A DNA stretch of 64,000 nt, from assembly GCF_047663525.1 (NCBI RefSeq), contig NC_092617.1, forward strand, positions 5,995,501 through 6,059,500. Direction: 5' to 3'. The position numbers were made by a program, and so were the translations under genes. The notes beneath the pieces were generated by a model. The model made no database searches. It saw only the letters and a program-made list of their open reading frames with translations, and was not told where the DNA came from. Shown here one piece after another: positions 33,701-44,500 of the stretch (its first letter is position 1; each line of letters begins with the position of its first letter). The stretch is from Anas platyrhynchos. Taxonomy: Eukaryota; Chordata; Aves; Anseriformes; Anatidae.

Positions 33701-34047
33701 GCGGCTCCCCCGGCCCCCCCAGGGCCTCCCCCGGAGCCCCCCAGGGCCGCTCCGCCGCCGCTTCCCCCCCTCTCCCTCTCCCCACCCCCCCCACCCCCAG
33801 CCCCTCCACCACCCCCACCCCCCCCTCCTCCTCCTCCACCGCCTCCTCGGCTCCCCCGGCCGCGAGCCCCGCTCTCCCCCGCGGCCTCGTCCCCGTGGTG
33901 GTGGTGGTGATGGTGGTGGTGGTGGGCGGAGGAGCCCAGCCCGTTGCCGTAAGGCCCCGGCCCGGGGCCTGGCTCCGAGGCCGAGGCCGCCGCCGCCTGC
34001 CCGGAGCCAGCGGAGCCGCCGCCTCCCCGCAGCGCCGCCGCCGCCAT
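27749..34047 (-). CDS. PABPN1: PABPN1, nuclear poly(A)-binding protein, seven coding exons
   Basis: PABPN1 coats new poly(A) tails in the nucleus, stimulates poly(A) polymerase and helps set tail length. Exons 34047-33436, 32213-32099, 31218-31151, 31053-30947, 29490-29403, 29291-29143 and 27788-27749 join in frame to 392 residues. Residues 205-235 are the helical [19 protein letters not shown] region; RNP2 (SIYVGN) is at 260-265 and RNP1 (KGFAYIEF) at 300-307. The tail is Arg-rich and ends WYSPY, as in mammals. The N-terminus differs: MAAAALRGG instead of a polyAla start, ten His at 42-51 and a long Gly run. The protein is therefore longer than human PABPN1 (306). The start is the only ATG in frame with a good AGATGGC context below the CpG-rich promoter. 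Confidence 0.96.
29143..29291 (-). CDS. PABPN1: PABPN1 exon 6
   Basis: 149 bp from GTCACAG| to TACAG|GTGGGG. It encodes [20 protein letters not shown] and an Arg/Gly/Ser-rich tail ending SRPRGRAYR. Confidence 0.96.
29403..29490 (-). CDS. PABPN1: PABPN1 exon 5
   Basis: 88 bp from AACCAG| to TTAAG|GTCCCA. It encodes [20 protein letters not shown] and FRGRQIK, including RNP1. Confidence 0.97.
29500..30550. repeat. 165-184-bp tandem array in PABPN1 intron 4
   Basis: The landmark ttatttttagggggtg recurs at about 29571, 29736, 29917, 30101, 30264 and 30431 (spacings 165, 181, 184, 163, 167). Each unit also holds atcattttagaacctttc and ggggcaaaatcacaa; the exon 5 acceptor flank (ggtttggggcaaaatcac) belongs to the same repeat. 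Confidence 0.9.
30560..30900. repeat. TTTGGGTCCCTTTTGGG minisatellite
   Basis: Units of 15-20 bp (ttttgggtccctttggggccatt) occupy the rest of PABPN1 intron 4. The same family fills SLC7A8 introns at 52,760-53,350, 54,750-55,260 and 55,400-56,040. Confidence 0.88.
30947..31053 (-). CDS. PABPN1: PABPN1 exon 4
   Basis: 107 bp from AATTAG| to AAGGG|GTAAGC. It encodes [18 protein letters not shown] and [17 protein letters not shown] of the RRM. Confidence 0.97.
31060..32095. repeat. GGGGCGGGGTTATGGTAATGA minisatellite (PABPN1 introns 2-3)
   Basis: 31,060-31,145 is TTAATTAA-rich. 31,240-32,095 is gggggcggggttatggtaatgagg repeat with aaaggggcggggctta variants. Confidence 0.9.
31151..31218 (-). CDS. 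PABPN1: PABPN1 exon 3
   Basis: 68 bp between CCGCAG| and CAAT|GTAAGG. It encodes [20 protein letters not shown] plus GN, covering RNP2. Confidence 0.97.
32099..32213 (-). CDS. PABPN1: PABPN1 exon 2 (coiled coil)
   Basis: 115 bp between CCTGCAG| and AACG|GTGAGA. It encodes [12 protein letters not shown] through [12 protein letters not shown], essentially the mammalian sequence. Confidence 0.97.
32220..33430. repeat. CACGTGACCCCAGACCCCCC and CCCCAAACCCCCTCAAA minisatellites (PABPN1 intron 1)
   Basis: 32,280-32,940 repeats ccccacgtgacccc, placing many CACGTG E-box hexamers in the intron. 32,940-33,420 is C/A-rich ccctcaaacccccc. No exon seen. Confidence 0.88.
33436..34047 (-). CDS. PABPN1: PABPN1 exon 1
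   Basis: 204 codons ending SAIEDP|GTGAGG. It contains PYGNGL (as in mammals), a ten-His tract (nine CAC, one CAT), polyGly and an acidic [15 protein letters not shown] stretch. Gly/Ala/Pro-rich frames on the opposite strand are shadows. Confidence 0.9.
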
Positions 34048-34200
34048 CTCCGCCCGACGCATGCGCGGCGCCGCCGAGCGCTGATTGGTCGAAAGCGGCT
34101 CCGGGGGCGGGGACAAGGGGGAGGACGGGCGGTGATTGGTTGAGAGGGGTTAGAGGGGCGGGGCTATGAGGGGGGGAGGTATGGGGGGGTCTTAAAGGGG
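34048..34200 (-). promoter_or_regulatory. PABPN1 promoter: NRF1-like site and two CCAAT boxes
   Basis: Just upstream of the ATG, GCATGCGC is at about 34,059-34,066 and CCAAT (ATTGG on the plus strand) occurs near 34,083 and 34,136, in CpG-rich DNA. TTAAAG lies near 34,193. This is a typical TATA-less housekeeping layout; activity is inferred. Confidence 0.65.
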
Positions 34201-34219
34201 ACGCGGCGCACGGAGGGGG

Positions 34220-37200
34220 AATGGTGAGTTTTTAGTTAATTTTGGGGGGTTTTAGTTAATTTTGGGGGGTTTTTCGGGGATTTTTAGAGGTTTTGGGGAG
34301 TGGGGGGGGAGTGGGGTTGGTTGGGGTTTGAAGGGGGTTTATGGGGGGTTAGGGGAGGGTGTGGGTGGGTAATGGGTCGTTTTCCCCTCAGTCTCCTTCT
34401 CGGCCCTGAAAAATCGTGTTTTTTCCTCATTTTTATGCTTAATTTTGTTAATATTAAAATTTTTAATTGATATTGTGTAAATTTTACCTCAGGATTTTGG
34501 TAATTTTGGGTTTATGTGGGGTTTAGAGGGGTTAAGAGAGAGATGGGTAATGTCTTGTTTCCCCCTCAGTCTCCTTCTCGGCCCTCAAAAAAATGTTTTT
34601 TTCCTCGATTTTATGCTTAATTTTGTCAATATTAAAATTTTTAAGAATTATTAAGAAAATTTTACCTCAGGATTTAAGTATTTTGGGGTTTATGTGGGGT
34701 TTAGAGGGGTTAAGAGAGAGGAAGGATGGGTGAAGGCTCATTTTCCCCTCAGTCTCCTTCTCGGCCCTCAAAAAACCATTTTTTCCCTCTTTTTTGTGTC
34801 TAATTTTATCAATATTAAAATTATTAATAGTTATTCTGTAAAGGTTACCTCAGGATTTAAGGAATTTCGGGTTTATGTGGGGTTTAGAGGGGTTAAGAAA
34901 GAGGAAGGATGGGTAAGGGCTCGTTTCCCCCTCACAGCCCTTCTTGGCCCTCAAAAAAACGTTTTTTTCCTTGTTTTTGTGCTTAATTTTGTCAATATTT
35001 AAATATTTAATACTTTTTACGTAAATTTTACCTCAGGATTTAAGTAATTTTGGGTTTATGTGGGGTTTAGAGGGGTTAAGAGAGAGGAAGGATGGGTAAT
35101 GGCTCATTTCCCCCTCGGTCTCCTTCTCGGCCCTCAAAAAACGTTTTTTTTCCTCATTTTTATGCTTAATTTTGTCAAGATTAATATTTTTAAGAGTTAT
35201 TATGTAAATGTTACCTCAGGATTTTGGTAATTTTGGGTTTATGTGGGGTTTAGAGGGGTTTGGGGGAGAGCACAGATGGGTAATGGCTCATTTCCACCAC
35301 ACAGGCCCTAAAAAAACCACTTTTTCCACCATTTTTATGCTTAATATTGTTCTTACCGAGATTTTAAATGGATATCGAGCAAATTTTACCTCATAATTTA
35401 AGAACTTTTGGGTTTCTGTGGGGTTTAGAGGGGTTAGGGGAGAGTCCAGAGGGGTAATGGTGCTTTTCTCCCCCTCAGAGCCCTTTTAGGCCCTCAAAAA
35501 CCATTTTTCTCCTCATTTTTACCTTTTCTTGTGTTTTTAATCAACATTTTCACTCGCTATTGTGCATATTTTACCTCATAATTTAACTCATTTTGTGTTT
35601 ATTTCAGATTTAGAGGGGTCAGGAGAGAGCGCGGAAGGGTAACAGCGCTCGTCTCCCTCTCAGAGCCCTTTTCGGCCCTCAAAAACCGTTTTTTTTTCCC
35701 CCATTTTTACCCAAAATCGTGTTTTTATCCTCATTTTAACCAATATTGTGCATTTTTTCCCTCAGAATTTAGCAAATTTCCCATTTATTTTGTTTTTACA
35801 GGGGTCAGGAAAGGACACTGCGGGCTCATAGGGCTCACTTCCCCTTCAGAGCCCTTTTTGGGCCCTAAAACCCACTTTTTTCCCCATTTTAATCAAAAAC
35901 TGTGCTTTTACCAATATTTTAACTAATTATTATATATGTGTAACCTCATCATTTCATTAATTTAATTAATTTCGTATTTATTTTGCCTTTAGAGGGGTAA
36001 GGAACGCCCACAGCTGGCTGACAGCACTCAATTCCCCCTCACAACACTTTGTTTTTTCCTTAAAAAAACCCTTTTCTCCCAATTTTTAACGTAAATTGTG
36101 CTTTTTAAAAATAAAAGTATTAAATTTTATGCATATGTAATATTATGAAGTGATTAATTTATATATATTTTTTTTATTTTAGAGGCGGAAGGAAGGCACA
36201 CTGCTGCCTGTCGGCGCCCGTTTCCTCCTCCAAGCCCCATCTTTGCCCTTAAACCCCTTTTTTTCGATATTTCCATTATTATTTATGTAATTATCTGTAC
36301 TTTAATTACTAATTACGCAATTTTTGCCACATAATTCAATTATTTTAGTTTTTTTTGCCTGTTTTAACGGCATGTGCAAAGCACACTGAGAGCTGACAGC
36401 TCCGATTTCCCCCTCACCACCCCTCCCTGCCCCTAAAAACCCCTTTTCCTCACAATTTACATTATTTTTACTAATTATTTTTACATTATTTATTACTAAT
36501 TTTATTTAAAAAATATCCACGATAATTAATTAAATAAAAAGATTTCCTCAAAACTTCATTGTTTGCAGTCTTTGTGCAAGGCCGTGCCAAGCGCCTCTCA
36601 GAGGGTCACCCTCGCATGCCCTTAAAATCCCCTTTTTCTCACCATTTTCCCCCTGAATTACGTCATTATCAAAACCTTAATTAATTTTAATCTCTTTCAG
36701 TTAATTATTTTGCACACATTTCCTCAAATTTTCTCAATTTAAGCTCTTTTCAACAGCGAAAACAAAGCACGCTGCTGACCGACTGCCCAAATTTCCCGCT
36801 CAGGACCCATTTTCTACCCTTAAAAAACCCCTTTTCCTCGCCATTTTAATCATTAATTATATTCCTACCCCGTTTTTAATTATTAAGCACCCGTTTCTCC
36901 ACAAATTAATTATTTTTAATTATTTACATTGGTTTTTAATGGCACGGAGAACACACGGTGCTGAGCAATGGCGCTCATTTCCCCCTACAGAGCCACTTTC
37001 CACCCCAAAAAAAACTTTTTTTCCCCATTTTAATCACTAATTATGCTTGTGCAAACGCTATAATTAATTATTCTCCCCTCAATAATTAATTATTTTAAGA
37101 CATTTTTAATTATTTATCCACTTTTAAAGGCATAAGTACAGCATACTATGGACTGACAGTGCCCGTTTCCCCCTCAGAGCCCATTCTCCACCCCCAAATT

Positions 37201-37330
37201 CAATTTTTCTTAATTTTTAATTATTAATTGCGTAAATATCAATTAATTAATTAATAATTACTCACAGATTTCCACAAAAAAAGCCAAATTTTTACTTTTT
37301 TCCCCGCTTTTGAAGGCCCACGCAAAGCCC
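34220..37330. repeat. about 180-bp satellite array, graded divergence
   Basis: The landmark tttatgtggggtttagaggggtt occurs at about 34511, 34689, 34872, 35055 and 35238, then in weaker form at 35413 and 35599 (spacings 178, 183, 183, 183, 175, 186). Each unit has ttacctcaggattt, gggtaatggctcatttccccctcag and tcggccctcaaaaaa. Units near the PABPN1 end are most alike. Toward 37,300 they become AT-rich and keep only the ccgtttccccctcagagccc core. No gene seen. Confidence 0.88.
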
Positions 37331-37359
37331 GCCGCCATCTCAGCCTCCCTTCCCCTCAG

Positions 37360-37640
37360 TCTCCCCCCCCCTCATTAATTAATTACCCCCCCGGTTAATT
37401 AATTAGCTGATTAACCCCGCCGACTGGAGCAGCCAATTAACAAAGCTCCGTTAATAAAGCTCCGTTAATACTTATTAATTAGCGAGGTAATTAGCGGGCG
37501 GGTAATTAAGGACCCGGTTTGAGGAGGCCGCAGCCTGGGGGTGGGTTAATTAATGAGCAATTAATTAATTAATTAACTGCAGCGGGTTAATTAATGAGCA
37601 ATTAATGGCGAGGGGTTAATTAATGACCAGTTAATTAAGG
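37360..37640. other. TTAATTAA-dense segment
   Basis: About 280 bp packed with TTAATTAATTA, TAATTAGC and gctccgttaat repeats. It ends the 180-bp satellite and contains CpG-bearing interludes. The TAATTA cores are homeodomain-type sites by sequence only. Confidence 0.6.
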
Positions 37641-37679
37641 GGGGGGGGCGGGGGGAGCGTGCATGAGCGGCCGCTCGAA

Positions 37680-39200
37680 AAAGGACGGGAAATGGGGGGG
37701 GGGCAGATTTTGGGGTGAAATGAGGCGAATTTGGGGTGAAATGAGGTGAAATTGGGGTTTTTGGGGGGTGAGGGGGGGGGTATGGGGGAAAGTGAAAAGA
37801 TTTGGGGGAATTGGGGGAAGATTTGGGAAAATTTGGGGGGAATAGGGGGAGCGAGGGGATTTGGGGGAAAACTGAGAGGAATTGGGGTTTGTAGGGAAAT
37901 GGAAAATCTGTGGAGAATTTGGGGGGAATTGAGGGGATTTGGGGAAAAAAAAGGGAAATTGGGTGTGGGGAAACTGAGGCAAGGCTTTTTTTTTCCCCTA
38001 AAGTTGGAATGTGAGGGGAATTGGGGTGAAAGTGGAGAGAATTGGGAAAAGTGAGGGGGGTTGGGTGAAATTTGGGGGGATTTGGGGAAATTGAGGGAAA
38101 ATTTGTGGAGATTTGGGGAAATTGAGGGGATTTGGGGGAAAAGCAGCAAAAATAAGGAAAATTGGGGAGAGCTGAAGGAAGCTGTGGGAGGGAATTGGGT
38201 GAAATAGAGGGGAAATTGGGCAAAAATGGGGAATTAGGGGAAACTGAGGTAAAATTGGGGAGATTGGAGGGGGAAAGTGGGGGAAATTGGCCCAAATTGG
38301 GGCAAAAGAGGGGAATTGGGGGTGATTTGGGGTGGGACCAGGGTGAAAGTGAGGCGGAGTTGGGGAAAAATTGGAGAAAGTGAGGGAAATTGGGCAAGAC
38401 TGGGGAAAACGAGGAAATTTGGGAGGAGGAATTAGGAGAAAGAAATTTGGGGGAAATTGGGGGGATTACAGGGGAAAATGGGGAGAAAATTGAGGGAATT
38501 TGAAGGGAAATTGAGTAGAAAAGGGGGATTTGAGGGGAAATTGAGGAGAAAAGAAGGGATTTGAGGGGAAAATGGGAAAAAAGAGGGGATTTGAGGGGAA
38601 AAAGGGAGATTTGAGGTGAAATTGAGGGAAAAAGGGGGATTTGAGAGGAAATTGAGTAGAAAAGAGGGGATTTGAGGGGAAATTGGGGAAAAAAGAGGGG
38701 ATTTGAGGAGAAAATGGGGGAAAAGGGGAGAATTGAGGGGAAAAAGGGGTATTTGAAGGGAAACTGAGGGAAAAAAGAGGGATTTGAGGGGAAATTGAGT
38801 GGAAAAGGGGGGATTTGAGGGGAAATTGAGTAGAAAAGAGGGGATTTGAGGGGAAATTGAGGAAAAAAGGGGATTTGAGGGGAAATTGAGGGGAAAAGGG
38901 GAGATTTGAGGGGAAACTGGGGAGAATAGGGGTGATTTCAGTGGAAATTGGGGAAAAAAGAGGGGATTTGAGGGGAAAAATGGGGAAAAGGGGAGAATTG
39001 AGGGGAAAAAAGGGGGGGTTTGAGGGGAATTTCAGGGGAAAAGGGGTTTTGATGTGAAATTGAGGGAAAAAAGGGGGATTTGAGGGCAAATGGGGCAAAA
39101 GGGGGGATTTAAGGGGAAAAAAGGGATATTTGAAGGGAACCTGAGGTAAAAAGGGGGGATTTAAGGTGAAATTGAGGCAAAAAAGGTGAATTTGAGGGCA
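37680..39200. repeat. GGGGATTTGAGGGGAAATTGA minisatellite
   Basis: Units of about 20-30 bp (ggatttgaggggaaattgagg, aaaagagg) are strongly regular from 38,460 to 39,190 and looser before. Both-strand open frames are repeat translation. Confidence 0.9.
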
Positions 39201-39480
39201 AAACTGCCATTTGGGCCCATCTCCAGGCACCCCGGGGGACCCCCGCGAGCAGCACAGATTTGGGCCCAAACCAGGCGGAATCGGGCAACCCGGGGGCAGT
39301 CGGGGTGACCCCCCCGCCCCGTCCCCACCCCCCCCTTGTCCTTGTCACCCCCCTCATCCTCACCCCCCCCGGGGCCGAAGGTCCGGGCCCCGTTATCAGC
39401 GCGGGGAGGTGAGGCCGAAGGTCGGCGGGCAAGGAGACGCCGAGGAGACGCCGGGGGGGGGGGTCCCTTCTCCCCCGATT
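39200..39480. other. non-repetitive CpG-rich island, unassigned
   Basis: A block of unique-looking sequence with many CpGs and CCAG/GGTGAG-like motifs lies between two minisatellites, 2 kb upstream of the first recognised SLC7A8 exon. No ATG-led frame matching the SLC7A8 N-terminus was found. It could be a promoter or 5' exon of SLC7A8. Confidence 0.4.
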
Positions 39481-39649
39481 TTCACCTTTTTCCCCCCATT
39501 TTTGCCCCCTTCCCACCCCCCTGGGGTGTTCACTACACTCTCGGGGTGCCCCCTGTGTTTTTCGGGGGGGTTTCGCTGTTTTTTGGGGAAATTTTACCTC
39601 AGGGTTTTGAGGCGTCCTCCTCGCTCTTGAGGGGCGCTCCGCCATTTTG

Positions 39650-41210
39650 AGGGGCTCCCCTGCGTCTTCGGGGGTTCTCCTTCATTTTTGGGTGATTTTC
39701 CTTCATTTTTTGGGTGTTTTTCTTAATTTTTGGGGTGTCTTCCTTCATTTTGGGGTGTTTTCCTTCATTTTTTTGTGAGTCTTTCCTTCATTTTTGTGTG
39801 TTTTTCCTTCATTTTGGGGTGTCTTCCTTCACTTTTGGGGTGCCTTCCTTCATTCCTGGGATTTTTCCTTTAATTTTTGTGAGGTTTTTCCTTCGTTTTT
39901 ATTTTTTCCCTTCTTTTTTTGGGTGTTTTCCTTCATTTTTGTGAGGTTTTCCCTTAATTGTGGATTTTTTCCTTCGTATTTGGGGATTTTTCCTTCATTT
40001 GGGGGGGATTTTCCTTAAATTTTGGGGGCTTTTCCTTCACTTTTTGGGGTTTTCCCTTCATTTTTGATTTTTTTCCTTCACTTTTTGGGGTCTTTCCTTC
40101 ACTTTTTGGGATCTTTCCTTCACTTTTTGGGTCTTTCCTTCACTTTTGGGGTCTTTCCTTCACTTTTTGGGTCTTTCCTTCACTTTTGGGGGTTTTCCCT
40201 TCATTTTTGTTTTTGTTCCTTCATTTTGGGGGGGTTTCCCTTCATTTTTTAATTCTTCCCTTCATTTTTGGGCTGTTTTCCTTCATTTTTGGGCTGTTTT
40301 CCTTCATTTTTGGGGTGTTTTCCTTCACTTCTGAGCTTTTTTCCTTCACTTTTTGGGGTCTCCCCTCCGTTTTGAGGCTTTCTCCCCATTTTTTGGGGTC
40401 CCCTTTCCTTTTCCGGGGGGGTTTCCTCCGTTTTGAGCCTTTTTCCCCCATTTTCGAGGCCTCCCCATCCAATTTGAGCCCATTTCCCCATTTTTAGCGC
40501 CTTCCCCCTCCATTTTCAGCCCATTTCCCTATTTTTAGGCACCTTTCCCCTCCATTTTAAGCCAATTTCCCTATTTTTCATCACCCCCCCCCCCATTTTT
40601 CCTCTTTCTCCCCCTTTTCACCCCTTTCCCTTTATTTCTGTGACCATTTCTCCCCCATTTTCACCCAATTCCCCTTTATTTTTTTAAATTACCCCCCATT
40701 TCACCCTTTTTCTCCTCATTTTCACCCATTTTCCCCTTATTTTTTCAAATAACCCCCCCATTTCACCCTTTTCTCCCCATTTTCCCCTTATTTTTTTGAA
40801 GAACCCCCCCTTTTTCCCCCTTTTCCCCCCATTTTAACCTAAATTCCCCCTTATTTTTTTAAAATACCCCCCCATTTCACTTTTTCTCCCCATTTTCACC
40901 CAAATTCCCCTTATTTTTTTGAAGAACCCCCCCATTTTCCCCCTTTTTCCCCCATTTTAACCTAAATTCCCCCTTATTTTTCAAATAACCCCCCCATTTC
41001 ATCTTTTTCTCACCCATTTTCCCCTTATTTTTTTTAAATAACCCCCCCCATTTTACCATTTTCTCCCATTTTTCACCCATTTTCCCCTATTTTTTTAAAA
41101 TAACCCCCCCATTTCCCCCTTTTTCCCCCATTTTCACCCAAATCCCCTTTATTTTTTAAATAACCCCCATTTCCCCCCTTTTCCCCCCATTTTCCCCTAA
41201 ACCCCCCCTT
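39650..41210. repeat. TTCCTTCATTTTTGGGGTGTT and CCCCCATTTCACCC minisatellites
   Basis: 39,660-40,360 is ccttcatttttggggtgtttt repeat. 40,500-41,200 is a longer repeat (about 60 bp and multiples) of ccccttatttttttgaagaaccccccc. No gene seen. Confidence 0.88.
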
Positions 41211-41432
41211 AATTTTATTTTTGACCCTTCCCTTTTCCCTTTACCCCAACCCTCCCCCAAAACCCCCCCTTTTCCCCCAAACCCCCCCTTTCCCCCAAAA
41301 CCCTCCCCCAAACCCCACCCTCCCCCAAACCCTCCCCTGCCCTGCTGCAATAAACGACCCCCGATAAGCCATTGGCAGGGGGTGGGGGGGGGGCCCCCCC
41401 AAGGAGCCCCTCCCCAAAAGAGGTGTGCACAG

Positions 41433-41516
41433 ACCCCCGCCCAGGGTGGGGGGGGGGGGCGGACGTGGCCCTGAAGAAGGAGATCGGGCTGCTGAGCGCC
41501 TGCGGCGTCGTCGTCG
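41433..41516 (+). CDS. SLC7A8: SLC7A8 first recognised exon, 5' border uncertain
   Basis: [18 protein letters not shown] ends at G|GTCAGC. The open frame runs back to a TAA at 41351 without an ATG. The start may lie upstream (acceptor CAG at 41432 or 41444), or the run of G at 41,446-41,460 may hide a length error. Confidence 0.85.
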
Positions 41517-44500
41517 GTCAGCCCCACCCCAAATTGACGCCCCCCCCCCCTTGATTGACCCCCCCCCCAAAAAATTTGGATCCCCACTCTTGATTTATCC
41601 ATTCTCCCCACCCATTCACAGCCCCTCCCCCTCACAAGCAGCTGTCACCTTCAGCCGCCTGGCACTGGAGCTGGGGGAGAGAGCAAACCCTAAAAATACC
41701 TTAAAAAAACCCTAAAAACCCCTAAAAAAAACCTAAAAATTCCAAAAACCAACTGAAAAACCCCTAAACTAAAAATAAACCCAAAATCAAAGGGTTTTAG
41801 GGGGCAACCCCACCCCTGAGCGTTTTGGGGGGGGTTTTCGGGTTGTAGGGGGGTTTTGGGGGGGGTTAGGGTTTATTTTGTGCTTTTTGGGGGATTTTGG
41901 GGGTTTTTTGGGGATTACGGTAGTTTTTGGGATTGGGGGGTGAATTGGGAATTTTTGGAGTTTTGAGGATTTTGGGGTTATTGGAGGGTTTGGAGGGGTT
42001 CTGGGGATTTAGGATGTTTTTGGGGGGATTTAGGAGTTTTTGGGGGGATTTAGATATTTTTGGGGGGACTTGGGATTTTTGGGGGGATTTTGGGATTTTT
42101 AGGGGGATTTAGAGGAAGAAGTTTGGGGGGATTTTGAGAAAAAGGGGTTATTGAGGAGGTTTTTAGGGGGATTTGAGGGGTTTTTAGGGATTTTTGGGGG
42201 GATTTTGGATTTTTAGGGGGAATTTAGGATTTTTGGGGTTATTAGGGGGGGATTTAGGGTTTTATTAGGGAGAAAAGTAATTTGCATGTTTTGGGGTAAT
42301 TTAGGGTTTGGTTTTGGGGTTTGGGGATCTTTAGGGTCTTGGGGAGGGTTTTGGGGGATTTTGGGGGATCTAAATCTCTGAGCATTCTGAATTTGATGAG
42401 ATTTTGGGTCGTGCGCTCCCCACGACCACCACGGGACCTTCCGTACCCCCGCGCGCCCTGCCCCTTGCCCCCAGTGATCCCCGCCATCCCCTGGCTTTGC
42501 CCCCCTCAATTGCCCCCCCTAATTACCCCCCCTAATTACCCCCCTGATTGCCCCCCCCAATTACCCCCTGGTTTCCTCCCCATCCCCCCCCATATTTTTA
42601 TCCTCATTTCTCCCCCCATTTTTTTAAAAAAATTAACCATTAAAATTTTAATTTCCCTTTTTTCCCCGTTATTTCCCATATTTTCACCCCCCCCCCCCGG
42701 GTTTCTCCCCCATATTTTTACCCCCCCCATTTTCCCTCCCCCAGATTTCTCCCTGATATTTTTACCTATTTTCCCATGAATTTTAAGTTGTCCAAATTTA
42801 AATATTTGAATTTAAATTTTAAATTATTAAAATTTAAAATTTCAACATTTTAATTTTCTATTTATATTCCTTTATTTTTAAAATATTTTACTTTAATTTC
42901 TTTTCCTACTTTTTCTACTTTTTAGGTTTCGGTTCTCAGGTTCCAATTTTTAGGTTTTTAGGTTTCGATTGTTCGACTTTTAGAATTAGGTTTTTAGATT
43001 TCAGCTTTTTGATTTCGATTTTTAGATATCAACTTTTAGATTTTTAAAATTTTTGAATCTTGAATTTTGAATCTCGAATGTTTCATTTTCAGTTTTCCAC
43101 TTTTCAGTTTCCGACTTTCAGATTTGTAGGTTTTGATTTTTAGACTTTTAGATATCGACTTTTCGATTTTTTAAATCTTTAGCTTTTAGACCTCCAGACT
43201 TTCAAATTTAGATTTTAAAAATTTCGATTTTAGATTTTTGATTTTCAATTTTAGATTTTCAAACTTTGGTTTTAGATTTTAGATTTTTCGATTTTCAGGT
43301 TCCAGATTTCAGATTGTCAGGTTTCAGATTTTAGATTTCAAATTTCAGATTTTCAGATTTAGATTTCAGATTTCCAAATGTTAGATTTCCAAACTTTAAT
43401 TTTAGATTTCAGATTTTCAGCTTTCGATTGTAGGTTTTTGATTTCAGATTTTCGATTTCGATTTTCATTCCTCTGACTTTAAAGGAAAGATTCAATTTTT
43501 TGATTTGGGTTCTTAGGTTTCAATTTTTGGGTTTTTGAATTTTGAATTTCCGATTTTCAACTTTTTAGGTTTAGATTTTTAGGTTTAGATTTCTAGATTT
43601 TAGATTTTGACTTTGATTTTGATTTTTAGATTCTTAGGTTTAGAGTTTTGATTTCAGATTTCAAAGTTTTGATTTTAGATTTTCAAATTTCGATTGTTAG
43701 GTTTCAATTTTTAGGTTTCGATTGTTACGTTTTTAGATTTTGACTTTGATTTTGATTTTTAGATTCTTAGGTTTAGGTTTTTGATTTCAGATTTTCGATT
43801 TTCGATTTTTAAATTTCGTTTTTTGATTTTAGATTTTTCAAATTTCGATTTTTAGGTTTAGATTTTTAGGTTTTGATTGTTAGGTTTTTAGATTTTGACT
43901 TTGATTTTGATGTTTAGATTCTTAGGTTTAGGTTTTTTGGTTTCCAGTTTCAAATTTTTGATTTCAGATTTTCAAATTTTGGTTTTTGATTTTAGATTTT
44001 CAAATTTCGGATTTTGATTTTCAAGTTTCGATTTTTAGGTTTCGATTGTTAGGTTTTTAGATTTTAGATTTTAGATTTTTTGATTTCAGGTTTTTGATTT
44101 CAGACTTCGGATTTTCAGATTTCAGATTTTCGATTTTTTTTCGATTTTAGATTTTCAAATTTCGATTTCAGATTTTCAAATTTCGATTTTAGGTTTTCAA
44201 ATTTTGATTTTCGATTTCAGATTTTCAAATTTCGATGTTAGATTTTCGATTTTCGATTCCAGATTTTCAATTTTCGATTTCGCTTTCAACTGCTATGAAT
44301 TTTTACGTATAAAATTTCATTTTTTTTGTAAATTTTCATACAAAATTTCAATTTTTTTGTAAATTTTCATACAAAATTTCAAATTTTTGTAAATTTTCAC
44401 GCAAATTTCTAATTTTTTAACCCAAATTTTATTTTTTTCCAGGGAACATCATCGGCTCGGGCATCTTCGTGTCCCCGCGGGGGGTGCTGGGCAACGCGGG

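Noticed and set aside
33124-34143. 339-codon plus-strand Pro/Arg/Ala-rich frame
   Set aside because: Antisense shadow of PABPN1 exon 1, which has clear homology on the minus strand.
34220-37330. Retroviral or LINE remnant upstream of PABPN1
   Set aside because: No gag/pol-like or reverse-transcriptase motif seen in any frame; the region is explained by the 180-bp satellite.
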